Source: Neocallimastix lanati (nom. inval.) (lineage: Eukaryota > Neocallimastigomycota > Neocallimastigomycetes > Neocallimastigales > Neocallimastigaceae). Taken from it: a DNA stretch of 62,000 bases. Positions 26,321 to 40,520 of this stretch are shown in pieces (positions within the stretch are counted from its first letter, which is position 1; each line of letters starts with the position of its first letter). Under the pieces are notes generated by a model, which saw only the letters and a list, made by a program, of their open reading frames with translations, did not search any database and was not told the DNA's origin. The stretch lies in assembly GCA_016946835.1 (NCBI GenBank), contig JACVTC010000090.1, positions 507,501-569,500 on the forward strand, given 5' to 3'. The translations under genes and the position numbers were made by a program.

Positions 26321-29300
26321 GAAAATAAATAGTATAATACAAGATATTTACTTCATATAATGCATTTTTTTTTAATAGGTATTTTATTGTAGTTTTTATG
26401 AAATTTTCTAAATAACTTTTTCCTTCAAGTCTGAGATATTCAATTAGTAAATTAGAAGCGGTAGTTTCGGTACTAAATAATTTATTTATATCATCTATTA
26501 TATTTTATTAATATAATATAATATATTAATATAATTAACATAATAATTATTATTTACACACACAGAAATATATTTGTAAAGTTAAGTTTAGTAATAGATT
26601 CATAAATACCACAATCATTAATTTCATAAGTAATAGCTTCTTCTATTAAAGGAATAGGATCACTTTCAGCAATATAAGCATACAATAAAGCCTTTGAATT
26701 AATTTTAATTTGCTCAGTATTTGAACAAAGGTTGAATATATTGAAAACCATTTTTATGTTACGACAAAATAATATCTAATATAAAGAAATTATTATTATC
26801 ATTAATGAATTTTTTTTTTAAGTACAACATCAAAATAAATAAAAAAGTAATATATTTATTTTTTAACAAACCAAAAAACTACCTCTTTAAGTTCATATGA
26901 GATATTCTCAGTACATTTATTTTGATTAATTTCATTTAAATATTTCCCGATTTCATTTCTAGATATCGGCTAAATTAAAAATAAATAATAAAATTCAATT
27001 ATGAAATATTAATATTTATCTATCTTATTTTCTTTTATCAATTTAATTATTTATTAAATTGATATAATTATAATTTTTTTTTATAATAGTTGTAATAATA
27101 TATATATATTTACATCTCCTGGTTGGATTAGCGATCTTGGTGTTAATATCCATCCTAAGATATTACTAAGATATAATGACCATGATAATGCATTTTCTTG
27201 TTTTAATATTTTTGAGAAATGACTAATTAATTTATCCCATATTTCTACGATTAAAGATTAAAAGCAAAAAGAAAAAAGAAAAAAAAGTAAAAAACCAACC
27301 AACAATATATATTTATATTTATACATATTAAAAATATGAATAATATTCAATAACAATTTTTAATTTATTACTAATTTTTTTTACCTCTTTCTTTGTCATT
27401 GAAATTATTAAAAATAGATAAATTATTATAATTTCCGAAAGTCGTAGAAAAATAAGTTTTAAATAAAGATACAGGAATAAAATCTATGTTCATTATAAAT
27501 AATATTTATTAATCAAGAAGTATTTGAATAATTAATTAATTAATAAATAAATTTTTTTAACTAAGTTATAATATTTATATATTTTATATATATTAATAGA
27601 TATAAAATATTTTTTATTATTACTTTGTGGATAGAATCTTATAATATTTAATAGTGTCATGCCTCTGTAAACAATTAATATAATCAATATTAATTATTTA
27701 TATTTAAATCTTTAGATTATATATAATAAAATAGAAGAAATTTACAATTCACCAACAGAATATTTTTCCATTTTTTTATTTTTTAATATTCTTTTTATTA
27801 TTTCTTTACATCTATTTAAATTGCAATCAATATCAAAACAATTTTTTATTGTTTTTATTTCATCAATTCTGCTTTCTCTAATTTCTATTATTTTTTTGAT
27901 TACTATCAATCGATAATCAATCGTAAATTCTTTATTTTCCAATATTTTCCATTGTTTATTTGGTTCACTTACATTACACATATAATAAAAATAAAAATAT
28001 TAAAAATTTACTAAATTGTATTTTAAAAATTTATGATAATAAACTAATAAGAAAAATTTTACATATTATGTAAAGATGATCTCAAAATATCTGTAATTAT
28101 TTCAAGAGAATCTAAAAACAGTTCTTCTTGTTCTGAAATAAAATATAATAATGTATTAATATTTAGTTAAGTTAAAATTATATTAAATCATATATTAAAT
28201 TATATTAATATATATTTTATTTTCATTATTCTTTACTTGAAAGTTCAGGCTTTTTTAAATTTAATATATTAATTTTTAAAGGAATATTACTATTATATTG
28301 CACTTTTGTATTATTATCTCCACTTTTGTTTAAATTTTCATTATTATTGCTTTTTTTTACCTTTTTCTCATTTTTAATATGTATTGGTGAATTTCTGGTG
28401 TGTGATATATTTTCATTAATTATATTTGGTGTCAATAAATGATTTTCATCAGGTTTTAAAACATTCATAATATTTTCTTCCTCTGGGTTTAAGATATATT
28501 TTTTCGTAATAATTTTATTCTTAAATTCATTAACTTTAGTAAAAGCATTTAAAATATTTTGTTGATCCTCTTTATTCAATAATTTTTGATGTCTTTTTTT
28601 TTGTAATAATTTTGAGGAATTTTTTTCAATAGTCATTTTATCATCTTCATCTGCATTATTTATAATATTTATCAATGGATTTTAATATTTATTTTTCATT
28701 ATTTTAGTTTTTTTTTAATTGAAATAAAATTATATTACGATATTTCATATTACCTTTAGTAATATTAGTATTATCATTAATATCATTCTTTTTATTTAAT
28801 AAATTATCAGAACTAAATAAACTCTTCAAATAATTTAAATTTTTATTAATAATATTCTTTTCTAAAAATAATATAATTGAAAAAAAATATTAATTAAATT
28901 ATTGTTTCAAATATATTTAACATATATCATTTATTACTTTTAAATTTACTTTCATCAGACACCATTTGCTAATAAATTTTATTGTTGATAATGATTTAAT
29001 AATAAATAAAATTAACATTTTGATTTTTAATTATATATATATTAAAAATTATAGATTATGATTTATTACCTCTGAGTTTTTATCATAATTAAATTGATGT
29101 AACACATTATTTTCCTTTATTGACTGGGTATTATTTTTTAAAGAATTTATATTTAGAGTATCATTTAAAAATTCAGTATTTGTAATTTCAGATATAGTAA
29201 TTCCATTAATTGTTTTTGGACTATTTGAAGGCAAATTTGGGTTTTCTATTTTTTCGTTCTCTAATTCAGAGTAATTATTATCTTGCGATTCTTCATTTAA

Positions 29301-30930
29301 TACTAATGAAATTGTTTCATCAGTCATATGATTTATCTTGCTTACTGTAATTTTTGGAGATACATTACTGTGTATTCTTATATGAATTTTTCCATTATTA
29401 TTATTTGATTTATAATTATTATCAACATTATTATCGTTGATTTCATTATTTTTATTATTTGGTAATGTTGACAAATTATTTATAGTTTCATTTTCAACAT
29501 TTTTATTTAATTGTATTGTTGATTCCAATGCACTATCAGTAATATTATGGTCTTTACTTTCATTATTGCTTAATTTATTTATTGAATTATTATTAATTTT
29601 TTCTTTATCGGTCATTTTTAATGAAAAAGAAGTGATAGAATTATTTATTGTATTGTTTATATTATTTATATTTATATCTGTATTCATATTTTCATCAAAT
29701 TTATAATTTTCATTATTATTATTATTAATTTCATTATCATTATCATTATTAATATTTATATTAATATCATTATTAATAATTGAATTTAAATTATTAATTT
29801 TTTCGTATTCTTTTTTATAGTCATCAAAATCAATTTTATTAATAGCCTCTAATTTATTAAGAAAATCTTCACTTAATGATAATTCATTTGTTGATTCCAG
29901 TATTGATGAATCATTATTAGTTTTTATATCGTTATCTTTTGAATCATTATATTTATATTTGATATCTACTTCACCTTTTGATCTTTCATCATTTTTTATA
30001 TTTTCAAATATTAAAGGCGAGCCTTGCACGCTATCATAAATTTTACTATTATTTGAAGGCTTTATCTTTGGAGTGCTAATTGATGAATTATTTATTATTT
30101 TACTATTTATTTGTTGACCATTAAGTGATGTACAATTATATAAGTTATTGGTATTATCTATATATGATGAATTATTTTTTGGAGCTTGATATAAAATAGT
30201 ATTATTACTTTCATCTTTGATATAATTTGATTTATATTTAGAAGGTGAATATACAATATTAATAGAGTTTTCTGTATTATCAATGCTCAATATATTTTCT
30301 TTATTTAAATTATCATGTATATCATCACTATCATTAATTTTTGTATTTTTTTTCTCCATATTATTTAATCTTTTTATATCATTTTTGAGGTTACTACAAT
30401 TCTTTAAATTTTTAAGATTACTATTCTTCATTAATGTATATGATTCTTTATTCTATTAATTATTTATAGAAATATTATTTTATTATTGTTAGTTTATAAA
30501 ATTATAATTATATATTAATTAATTTATATTATATAAAATATTACATAAAAGGTGTCTTTATTTATATATTCATTCAAATCAGAACTTGAATCAGATAAAA
30601 CTTCAGACATTATTTTTTCATAGGCATAATTTTTATTATCGTAAAATTTATTATAATTTTTATTATTTTCATATATAAATTCAGTACCATTGTTATTATC
30701 TTTTGGTGAGCTATTATTATCATAATTCCCATCTTCCAACTTTATATCTATATTATTCTCAAAAAGACTTTCATTAACACTATTACATTCGTTATCGTTA
30801 ATTATTATATTTTCCTTAATGAAACTATTATTAGTATCATTATTAGCATTATTATTAAGGTTGGTATTATTGAATTTTGTTTGCAAAGATGAATAACATT
30901 TACTGTCATTATTGATAGTTTCAACTTTCA

Positions 30931-31006
<76 letters not shown>

Positions 31007-32263
31007 ATTATTATTAATATTATTATTATTATTATTATTATATTGATGGATTATATGATCTTTATTATTTAAGTTATTAATTTTTTTATTTACTAGACTT
31101 TCTTGAATATCCTTAGTATTATATAAATTAGCATTATTTATTATATGGTCAAGCTCCAAATCATTGATATAATTATTGTTACTATTATTACTATTATTTT
31201 TATTATAATTAGTACTTTTAGGGTAAAACTCTTCGGAATTGATAAATATTTTTGTATTTAAATCACTACTATCATCATTGCCATAATTGATGTCAATATT
31301 GTTACTGTCATTATACGATTTTTTTGTTTTTATGTTAAATTTTATATAATCATTATTATCATCATCTTCCTGATTATACTCTTTTTTAACAGTAACATGA
31401 TAATTTGGTGTATAATAATTGTTAGAATTACTATTATACTGATATTGATTACAATTTACTGAGTAAATATCATTATTATTACAATTCATATTTGTTTTTT
31501 TTTCATCATTACTTATATTATTGTAATTTTCTTCTGTATTACAATTATTATTACTTACATTATAATTAATACTTATATTTGTATCTGATTCACAATAATC
31601 AGAACATGTTCTATTTGGCTCAGTTAAATGTACTGGATAATTATTTTGACTATACTCAGTATTATTTATACTATATATTGATTCATTATTATTATTATTT
31701 TTATAATAATTTTCTTTTTCATATAATGTTCTATTATTAGGATTATGCTTTTGTAACTTTTTTTTTAAAAAATAATTTGAATTATTTTTAGGGTAAAAAG
31801 GAATTTTTATGCTACCAAAATCTTCATTTTCATAATTACCAGAATTTCTATATAGTTTATAGTAGTTTTTAAGATTATGTATATCATTCTGTTGTACTCT
31901 ATTTCTTATTGAGTATTCATGAAATTTTTGATGATAAGCATTATAATCGTTTTTAGATTCAAAGTTATAAGATGATTTAAATTTAGGGGATTTTTTATTC
32001 TTATTATATGCATATGATAAACGATTCTTTGAATTACTGAGATTTGAAGAAGAATTTCTTCGTTTTTCATTTAACTTATTTATCATATTATCAATATCCT
32101 TTTAAATTTAAATATTTTAAATTGCATACATAATGAGTTACTTTTATATTATATAATAATTAGATTAATATTTATTAATGAGGGCATTTACCTTTAAAAA
32201 TACATCATTTTTTGAAGGAATATGTGATATATCATGATTTTCTATATCATGAATATTATCCAT
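25275..32263 (-). CDS. Large RasGAP-domain protein with Asn-rich N-terminal half
   Basis: Start ATG at 32263. The first exons are 32192-32263, 30545-32098, 29070-30452, 28938-28968, 28754-28861, 28237-28650, 28063-28132 and 27746-27967, with consistent phases. About eight more exons lead to a stop at 25275. The first 1,100 residues are Asn/Lys/Ser-rich low complexity. The C-terminal 500 residues match a RasGAP domain: LLYAYIAESDPIPLIEEAI, then LFSTETTASNLLIEYL, then FICQALKNP, which parallel LLAALIQ..., LFRATTLASTLMEQYM and FLRLICPAILNP of p120GAP. The arginine-finger position is Ser, and the Arg of the FLR motif is replaced by Lys-Cys. It may bind Ras-like GTPases without accelerating hydrolysis, as IQGAPs do. 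Exact late exon borders are provisional. Confidence 0.75.
26216..26325. repeat. (AAAT)n microsatellite in a RasGAP-gene intron
   Basis: About 27 copies of aaat lie in the short intron between the exon encoding LKKNALYE and the exon encoding MYKEPSKAK. Open frames made of Leu-Phe-Ile-Tyr here are artefacts of the repeat. Confidence 0.95.
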
Positions 32264-33175
<912 letters not shown>

Positions 33176-35199
33176 TTATTCAGATTTTTCTTGTTTGGCT
33201 TCTGGTTCACCTTCTGGAGAGTTTTCAGCCTTACGTTTATTATTACGTTTATTGAATTTACCACCATTTCTCTTTCTCATTTTTTGACGGAATTCAAGAT
33301 AGGCATCTAATAAAGCCTTCTTTTCATCATCTATTATTTTTTATTGCAATAACCAAAATAATATTAATTATATGATATATTAATATTTATGAACAAACTT
33401 ATATCTACATTATTATTTCTATAGCTTTACCATTAGCAATATTTGATGTAATTTCAATTTCAGTATCATCAATTTTTTGATTGTTGATCTTTTCGTTCAA
33501 AGCTTCAACATCAGTTTTTTCGAAGAAAGCACCACCAGTAGTACTATCATGAATGTAGTTAACCCATGTAAGTTTACCTTTAGAAGCAAGGAAATTCTAA
33601 TTTATATATTTAATTTATATTTTTTAAATTGAAGAACAAATATATAAATTTATTAAAATACATAAAATATTTATAATAAATTTTATATACCTTGACAACA
33701 TTGAATGCAGCTGGAGTACTAAGTTTGAAGGAAATGACAGTACTTTCATTAAACTTCTTGGTATCACTCTCAATTAATTCTTGTTCTTGTTCTTTATTTT
33801 TCTTTTCTATAGCTTCCCAATCTTCTTTTTCATCATCTGGAACAAGTGATGGCAAATAAGAAAGTTGACGAGTTAACTTCTTTTTTTGTTTTAAACCTGG
33901 AAATTCACTCCTATATTTATTTAGTATTATTAATAAAATAATTTTTATTGGTATTGAAAAAGGAAAAAAAAATTATGCTTCTAAGAATTATAATATAAAT
34001 ATATGATTATTTATATAACAATTGTAATTACTTTTTCATGATATTAATTTCTGTTTCTTTGAATGGAAGCTTCTTAGATAAAATTTTTTCAGCATCTTCT
34101 TTTGTTTTCAATTCAATAAAAGCTTCACCCTTTTATTATTATTATCATTATATTTGTTTATTTTAATATTAGAAATATGTAAATATAGATAAATATATAT
34201 ATATATTAAAATAAATATTTTTATATAGGTATATTAAATTATTAATAACAATTTTAATACAAATTATTGGTTATATTAATATATGGAAATTCATTTCCTT
34301 AATTACTTTAAAAGAACGATCTTTGTTTCTGAATGCATTAATGTGAATAGCTTCAATTTCATATGTGGCTAAGTATTCTTCAATTGCTTCAACTGGCTTT
34401 TCAACTGAGGTTGGAATACCTTGCTATATTAAATATATTATTATTTGTTTTAGATATTTAAATAAATTTCATTTATTTTATATTAATTTATAAATTAATT
34501 TAATAATGTTATTAATATTTTAATGTAAATTAAAATGAAAATAATATTAATACTACTATTACTAATATAGTATTATTTAAATTTTAAACATACAATATAA
34601 ATACTTCTTTCAATGACATCATCTGACTTTGGCTTAATTTGAGTCTTTCTTCTAACTTTTGTACCATCTTCATTTAATTCCAATAATTCAGCTGATTTCT
34701 TAATAGCATTTTTAATAACTTCATGATCTTTAGTTAAGGACTTTAATCTGTTGAATTTTAGTAATACATTAATATCAACCCCTATACATATAAATATTAT
34801 ATTAAATTTTATTTATTATTAATTTATTAATTAGTTAAATATTTAAATTCGGAATTAACAATTTAAAGAAAAATTTAAAGTAGAATACATTATTATAATT
34901 TTAACTTCTAATAATAATTCATTAATATTAACATAATTAAAATAATGTTATTAAATCATACTACAAAAATAAAATTACTAACATCCTTGTGGGTCACTGT
35001 TAACTGTTTCCCATAAAAATTTATCTTTAGGAAGATTTGAATCAGAGAAGTAGTACTATTAATAAAATAAAATATATAAAATAAATATGTTATTTTTTTT
35101 ATTTTTAAATATTTGTAAATTACTTTTATTAATGATAAATATATATCCTTTAATAAAATATATTACTTCAATTTGTTTTAAAACTTTAGCTTCAGTCAT
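33176..35199 (-). CDS. La RNA-binding protein (La motif, two RRMs)
   Basis: About eight exons on the minus strand: 35167-35199, 34983-35055, 34594-34781, 34307-34423, 34032-34130, 33691-33911, 33431-33596 and 33176-33330. The La motif reads YYFSDSNLPKDKFLWE, GWVDINVLLKFNRLKSLT. RRM1 follows (RSIYIQGIP, GEAFIELKTKEDAEKI). A charged linker comes next, then an RRM2/xRRM (STVISFKLST, LTWVNYIHDSTTGGAFFEK). The tail is basic (KMRKRNGGKFNKRNNKRK). La binds the 3' UUU-OH of pol III transcripts in the nucleus and protects pre-tRNAs. Most exons join in phase. Exon 34032-34130 contains an extra base in a T/A run near 34080, and its junction to the next exon is also off by one. This is either an assembly indel or a real lesion. 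Confidence 0.88.
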
Positions 35200-35251
35200 T
35201 TTAAATTATTATTATATTATTTTTTAAAAAATAGGTGCAATTATTTAATAA

Positions 35252-35283
<32 letters not shown>

Positions 35284-35830
35284 AAATATTACTAAAAAGA
35301 TTAGCCAATCATTTTAAAATAAATTATATATTGAATAAAATTTGAACTTATGAATGAATGAATGAATGAATGAATGAATGAATGAATAAATAAATAAATA
35401 AATAAATAAATAAATATAGCATTATTATATACATATATTGAAATAAATAATAAATAAATATTTTATTATTTTCTATAATAAACATATTTTTTTATAATAT
35501 TTTTAATTTTTTTAATTTTTATTATGAATTTATTGTTTATACTTCTTAAATGCTACTTAATTTATATTTAAATGCTACTTAATTTATATTTATTATTAAA
35601 ACTAAAATTCTTTATTTGGCTTATATAAATTATAAATTATTAAAGATATGACAATTGATTATTTATCATCATTTAGAATACTATTATCTATTATTTTAAT
35701 TATTTGTATTATTTATTTGATAAAATATTTGTATTAATATTTTCATCTTTTGTAATTTTGTAGATATCTTCAATATAATGAATAACATTATCATCCTTTT
35801 TTTTTCATTGAAAGATTAATTCTACTTATC
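35200..35830. other. Intergenic: A-run, GAAT/AAAT repeats
   Basis: It contains an A-run of about 30 (35253-35280), then (TGAA)n and (TAAA)n microsatellites (35350-35416), and A/T-rich DNA. It is the likely promoter side of the La gene and the 3' flank of the sirtuin gene. No gene was recognised. Confidence 0.75.
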
Positions 35831-37029
35831 CTAATTGCTTTGATTTTGATTTTTATTATTTCCAATTCCATTATTTTTATCATTATCGTTATTGGAAAAT
35901 TCATCACTATCATCACTATCACTCTCTATTCCAGAAAATAATGCATTTATAAGGGTTATTTTTGATGATTTTAATTGATTATACTTGGCACCTTCAAATA
36001 AGTATATTGAAGGTTTTACTAGAGTATACTTAAGTTCTTCATCTTTATTTATCTCAGTATTTCCTAATTCCCAATCACATCTTCGACATAATTCTTTTAT
36101 AATACTATCACTATATCCTAATAATTGAACATCAAATGATGGGACATGTATTAGAGATTCTAAATTAATTAAAATCTGTGGAACGTTATGCGGAATTTTT
36201 TCTTTATAATATCCATGAATAAGAATAAAATTTAAAAATTAATATAAACCATAATTCATCTTTTTTTTTTTTTTTTTTAAATCACAAAATACCTATTATA
36301 TTGGCTACTGGACTAACTTTTAATGATGATCCCATGACAATTAATAAATCACACTTTTTTTTGTCTTTTTGAAAATTTTTTCTAAATTTATCTGGTAATT
36401 TTTCACCAAAGAATACAATATCCGGCTTTATACATTTAGAAAAAAAATTAAATAAATAAAATACAACAAAAATAAAAAAAAAATGAACATAAATATAAAA
36501 GAATTTTTTTAAAATTTATTAATATAATACATCTCTTTTAGTATAAATGATTTATCATATTTTATTATAATACTTTTAAAATAGCGTCATCCAAATTCTT
36601 CGGACAAACAGGACAGCTTGGTACTTTCTATAATTATAATTAATTTTTTTTAATAATTATTAGTTATAGTATTATATATGTAATTAATATATACCTTCTT
36701 AAAAACGGCTTCTTCAATATAATTTCCCAGAACTTTATATCCACACCTTATACATGATGCTGCTGCAAAAGACCCTAATAAGTAATAAATAAATAAATAA
36801 ATAAATTTAATATTCGTTTTTTTAAATAAAATATAAAATATATAATCAAATATTTACCATGACATTGAACCATTTTTGTAATGCCAGCTTTTTGTTCTAA
36901 CGTATCAATATTTTGTGTGTAATTCCTTAATAATTTTCCTTTGTCCTCTAATAATTTAATAAATTTATGAGATAGCGATGGTTCATAATTACTTGGATAT
37001 AATTCCTTAAAATTATTCAAATTAGCTCA

Positions 37030-37091
<62 letters not shown>

Positions 37092-37473
37092 CTACTTTAT
37101 ATAATTAATAAATATATTAAAATTTACATGTGCAAATGAATAAAATGTTTTAGGACAAAGTTTAAAATATTCTAAATCAAACAACTGTTGTGGATCATCT
37201 AGATTAAATTCATCCAACTGTGAATAAACACCATTTTCTGAACGGAAATCAGGAATACCACAAGATACTGATATCTATAATTCATTATCATTATATATTT
37301 AATTTTTTATAATTAGTATTATTTTTAATTTTTTTTAAAATATATTTTTTTTTTGTTAGTTTCTAGATTAAATTATTTACTCCTGCACCAGTAAGAACAA
37401 TTATATTATTTGATTTTTTTAGTAGATCAACAACATCCTAATATATTTATAAAATAGAATTAAAGTATAATAT

Positions 37474-37505
<32 letters not shown>

Positions 37506-38458
37506 TTATCATATTATTTATTTAATCAAAATTTTAATTTAGCAAGGTTAATTATATATATTCATACTTCTATTGTATTAACTGTTTTAAGTTTTTGGCG
37601 TCTCATATTAAATCTTGTCATAATAATTCTCAACAGTGGTATCAATTCGGATTCTGTATAAGAATCAATTTCTGGTGGTAATTCAACATCATAAATTGAT
37701 ATTAATGATCTTATTGAATAATAACCATATTTTATTATAAAGGAGTCAAAACCTATCATAATATTGATAGAAAAAAAATTTTAACAAAAACAACACCAAC
37801 AATTAACAACAATTAACAACAACAACAACAACAACAACAATAATAATAATAATAATAATAATAATTGTAATAATTGTAATAATTGTAATAATTGTAATAA
37901 TATTAATATATTATTATCTGTGATAATAATTATTATCATCATTAGCATAATATAGAATTTATGCATAAACTAATTATTATTTATACCTAATTTGCGAGCT
38001 TCGCTTCTTAATTTTTCTTTTGTTCCTTCATCAAATTCTTTTATTTCTTCTTTTTTTATTTCTTCTTCACTTTCAGTATTATTATTTTCGCTTTCATCAT
38101 CTTCCTCACTTATATTTCCTATAATATCTATTTGACGGTCATTTTGGGAATTTGATATTTCTTTACAAGAGCTTTCTTCATTATACTCAAGAAGATCATT
38201 TTCTTTGTTATATTCTTCTTTAACATTATCATTATTATCTATATTATTGTTTACATTTCCTTTTGCATCTTGAGTTGATTTAGTCTCGTTACTTTTAAAT
38301 TTATTTTTATTTTCATATGGATTATTTATATCAATTTTAAATTGCTCATCATTTGGATTTATAAATGTATTATAATTGCTATCACATTTCATAAAATTGC
38401 AATGATCTTTTTTTGGTGGTAAATTTTCGTCAGGTATTTGATGGGGTCTTGTATCCAT
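35831..38458 (-). CDS. SIRT1-type NAD-dependent protein deacetylase (Sir2 family)
   Basis: Start ATG at 38458; several exons; stop TAG at 35831. An acidic, low-complexity N-terminus (about 160 residues) leads into a SIRT1-like linker ([20 protein letters not shown]). The catalytic domain has [18 protein letters not shown] split by an intron from [31 protein letters not shown] and QCHG carry the NAD site and the catalytic His. Zinc cysteines are in SCIRCGYK and [28 protein letters not shown] and the C-terminal [10 protein letters not shown] follow. The order and wording match animal SIRT1 closely. The C-terminus is acidic and Asn/Ser-rich. It likely removes acetyl groups from histones and other nuclear proteins. 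No key residue is missing. Confidence 0.92.
37802..37905. repeat. CAA/TAA/TAATTG triplet-type repeats in a sirtuin intron
   Basis: Successive short arrays of aac, aat and taattg units fill the intron between the acidic first exon and the FDSFIIKYG exon. The mixture suggests stepwise decay of a single microsatellite. Confidence 0.85.
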
Positions 38459-38751
38459 TTTTTTTTTTTTTTTTTTTAAGAATCAATGCTTCTTTTATCT
38501 ATAATATTTTATTAACAACTTTTATTACATTATTTAATATTTTATATTAATTAATGTTAATGAGTTAATAAAAATTATACTTTAATATTATTATTATTTT
38601 GTAAAATCCATTTGAATTTCAAAAATAATACTTTTTATTTTATAATCATTATCAAAAAATTTTAAAATATATAAATTTTATTTTATAAATTATTGATATT
38701 TATTTTATGGATTATACACTATAACTATATTTACATGAATAATGGTAAATT

Positions 38752-38787
<36 letters not shown>

Positions 38788-39416
38788 TAAACAGATTAAA
38801 ATTGTGCAATATTTTATATTTATGCCTCAAGAATATATTTTTTATATATAAGTCAATGGAAATGATAATATGAATAAACTATTAAAAGCCACATACAATT
38901 CATACAATAGAAAACCTATTTAAAAATTAATATATAAAATTTTCAGTAAATCTTTTATAATAAAAAGTTTAATATATATGTTTAAATTTATTACAGTTTT
39001 TTTATTTTTTACTATATTCATTTTCATTTGTATTTTCTTTTCTTTTTTTTGTTTCTTGTTTCATTTATTTATTTTTTTTTGAACTTTTTATAATAAAGAA
39101 TTTTGAAATTTGATATTTTTTTAATTAGAATTATTTAAATTTTATTAAAATTAATAAATAAATAATTAAATAAATAAAACATTTCATATTATATAAAGTT
39201 TATTTATTATAATACGTAATTAAAATTATATAAATCAAAGAAAATTTACAATTATTTATATATTGTTTATCATTGACCTCTTCTTTGCAATTCAAATACA
39301 TAGTTACGATTATTGAAAATATTATTTAATTAATTTAGTTATATGGATTTCTAAGAAAACTATATTCATAAATCTTTCATATTGATTTTTTATTTTCCAT
39401 TAATATATGAATTGTA
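38459..39416. other. Intergenic: T-runs, no gene seen
   Basis: A T18 run touches the sirtuin start codon (38459-38478), and a second T-run of about 30 lies at 38755-38784. The rest is A/T-rich without a supported frame. The T-runs may be nucleosome-poor promoter tracts. Confidence 0.7.
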
Positions 39417-39960
39417 TTGTTTTTATTAGCTCTGAAAATTCCTATATTGATAATTCATTTATTAGTGCTTTTAAGTTTTAGTGATAGGAATATTTTATTA
39501 TCTCTTGATTTTAATTTGCATCTCATATGGTTTTTATCGAGTTTAATACCGCTTAATAAGTTTTTATTTACATTTTTTTTGAATATAGAATATTTTCTAA
39601 CTTTATATCAGAACTATTTATACTTCCTTCATAAGTACATTCTCCATTAAAATTCACAAATGGAATTATTTGCACATTTCATTATAATACTTTCTAAAAT
39701 TTGTGAGAATTTCTATATTATTTATTATATGCTCTGAAGCATCTATATTCAAATGGTAAAATGTCCAAATAGTTTTGTTGTTGTCTGTATTATCATAAAG
39801 AAATACAAGGTTCTGAAGAATCATTTAAGTTTTCTTAGCTTTCATTTTTGGCATCATTAGATAGTTTTTCTTCATATTCAACATTTGAAAGGGATTTGTT
39901 TTCTAGATTTTATAACATTTCTTTTAGTAATTTTTTATGATTTTACAATTGGATCCATTA
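39417..39960 (-). pseudogene. Decayed unknown gene
   Basis: On the minus strand three frames in succession read as protein-like text. First comes NVEYEEKLSNDAKNE. Then YDNTDNNKTIWTFYHLNIDA, running on through SEHIINNIEILTNFRKYYNEMC. Then FNGECTYEGSINSSDIKLENI and NLLSGIKLDKNHMRCKLKSR. Frame changes occur near 39795, 39665 and 39550, with stops between. Composition is more varied than the surrounding DNA. It resembles no family I can name. A plus-strand open frame over the same bases is its hydrophobic shadow. Confidence 0.55.
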
Positions 39961-40074
39961 TTCTTATACTTTTTACTTTTATTTAATATAATAAGTAAAT
40001 TGTTTTTCATAATTATTTGTATGAATATTTTACATATTAAAAACAATTATATAAAGAAAAAAAAAATTATAAAA

Positions 40075-40520
40075 TTATTTAAATAATTAAAATAAAATAT
40101 AATTAAAAATTTTAAATAAAATATATTTAAAAATTTTAAATAAAATATAATTAAAAATTTTAAATAATCATAAAGTCTTAATTATTAGTATTTTTTCCAC
40201 TTCCTTAATTCTTCAAAAGTTTAATTATTAATATTATTTCTAGTACTTTTCTTTTGTTATTAAAAAAAAAAAAAAAAAATTAAAAAAAAAAAGATATAAA
40301 AATAATTAATAATATTTATATATAATTATTTAAGTAATTATATTAAAAATTAATCAAAAATTTTAATACTATAATGGTATAATTTAATTATTTTAGTATT
40401 TACTTCCACTTCCTTTATTTTTACAAAAGTTTATTTATTAAGTATTTTTCCACTTCCTTTATTTTTTAAAAGTTAAATTATTAGTAATTCTTCAAAATTT
40501 ATTTATTATTATTCATTTTC
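40075..40520. repeat. Short tandem and dispersed repeats
   Basis: A unit of about 25 bp (ttaaaaattttaaataaaatata) occurs three to four times at 40080-40165. Downstream, the phrase tttccacttcctttattttt recurs near 40195, 40400 and 40447 with small changes. No coding frame is present. The phrase may be a regulatory or mobile remnant. Confidence 0.6.

Noticed and set aside
39417-39650. Hydrophobic 77-residue plus-strand protein
   Set aside because: It is the complement of protein-like minus-strand text and has no regulatory or homology support.
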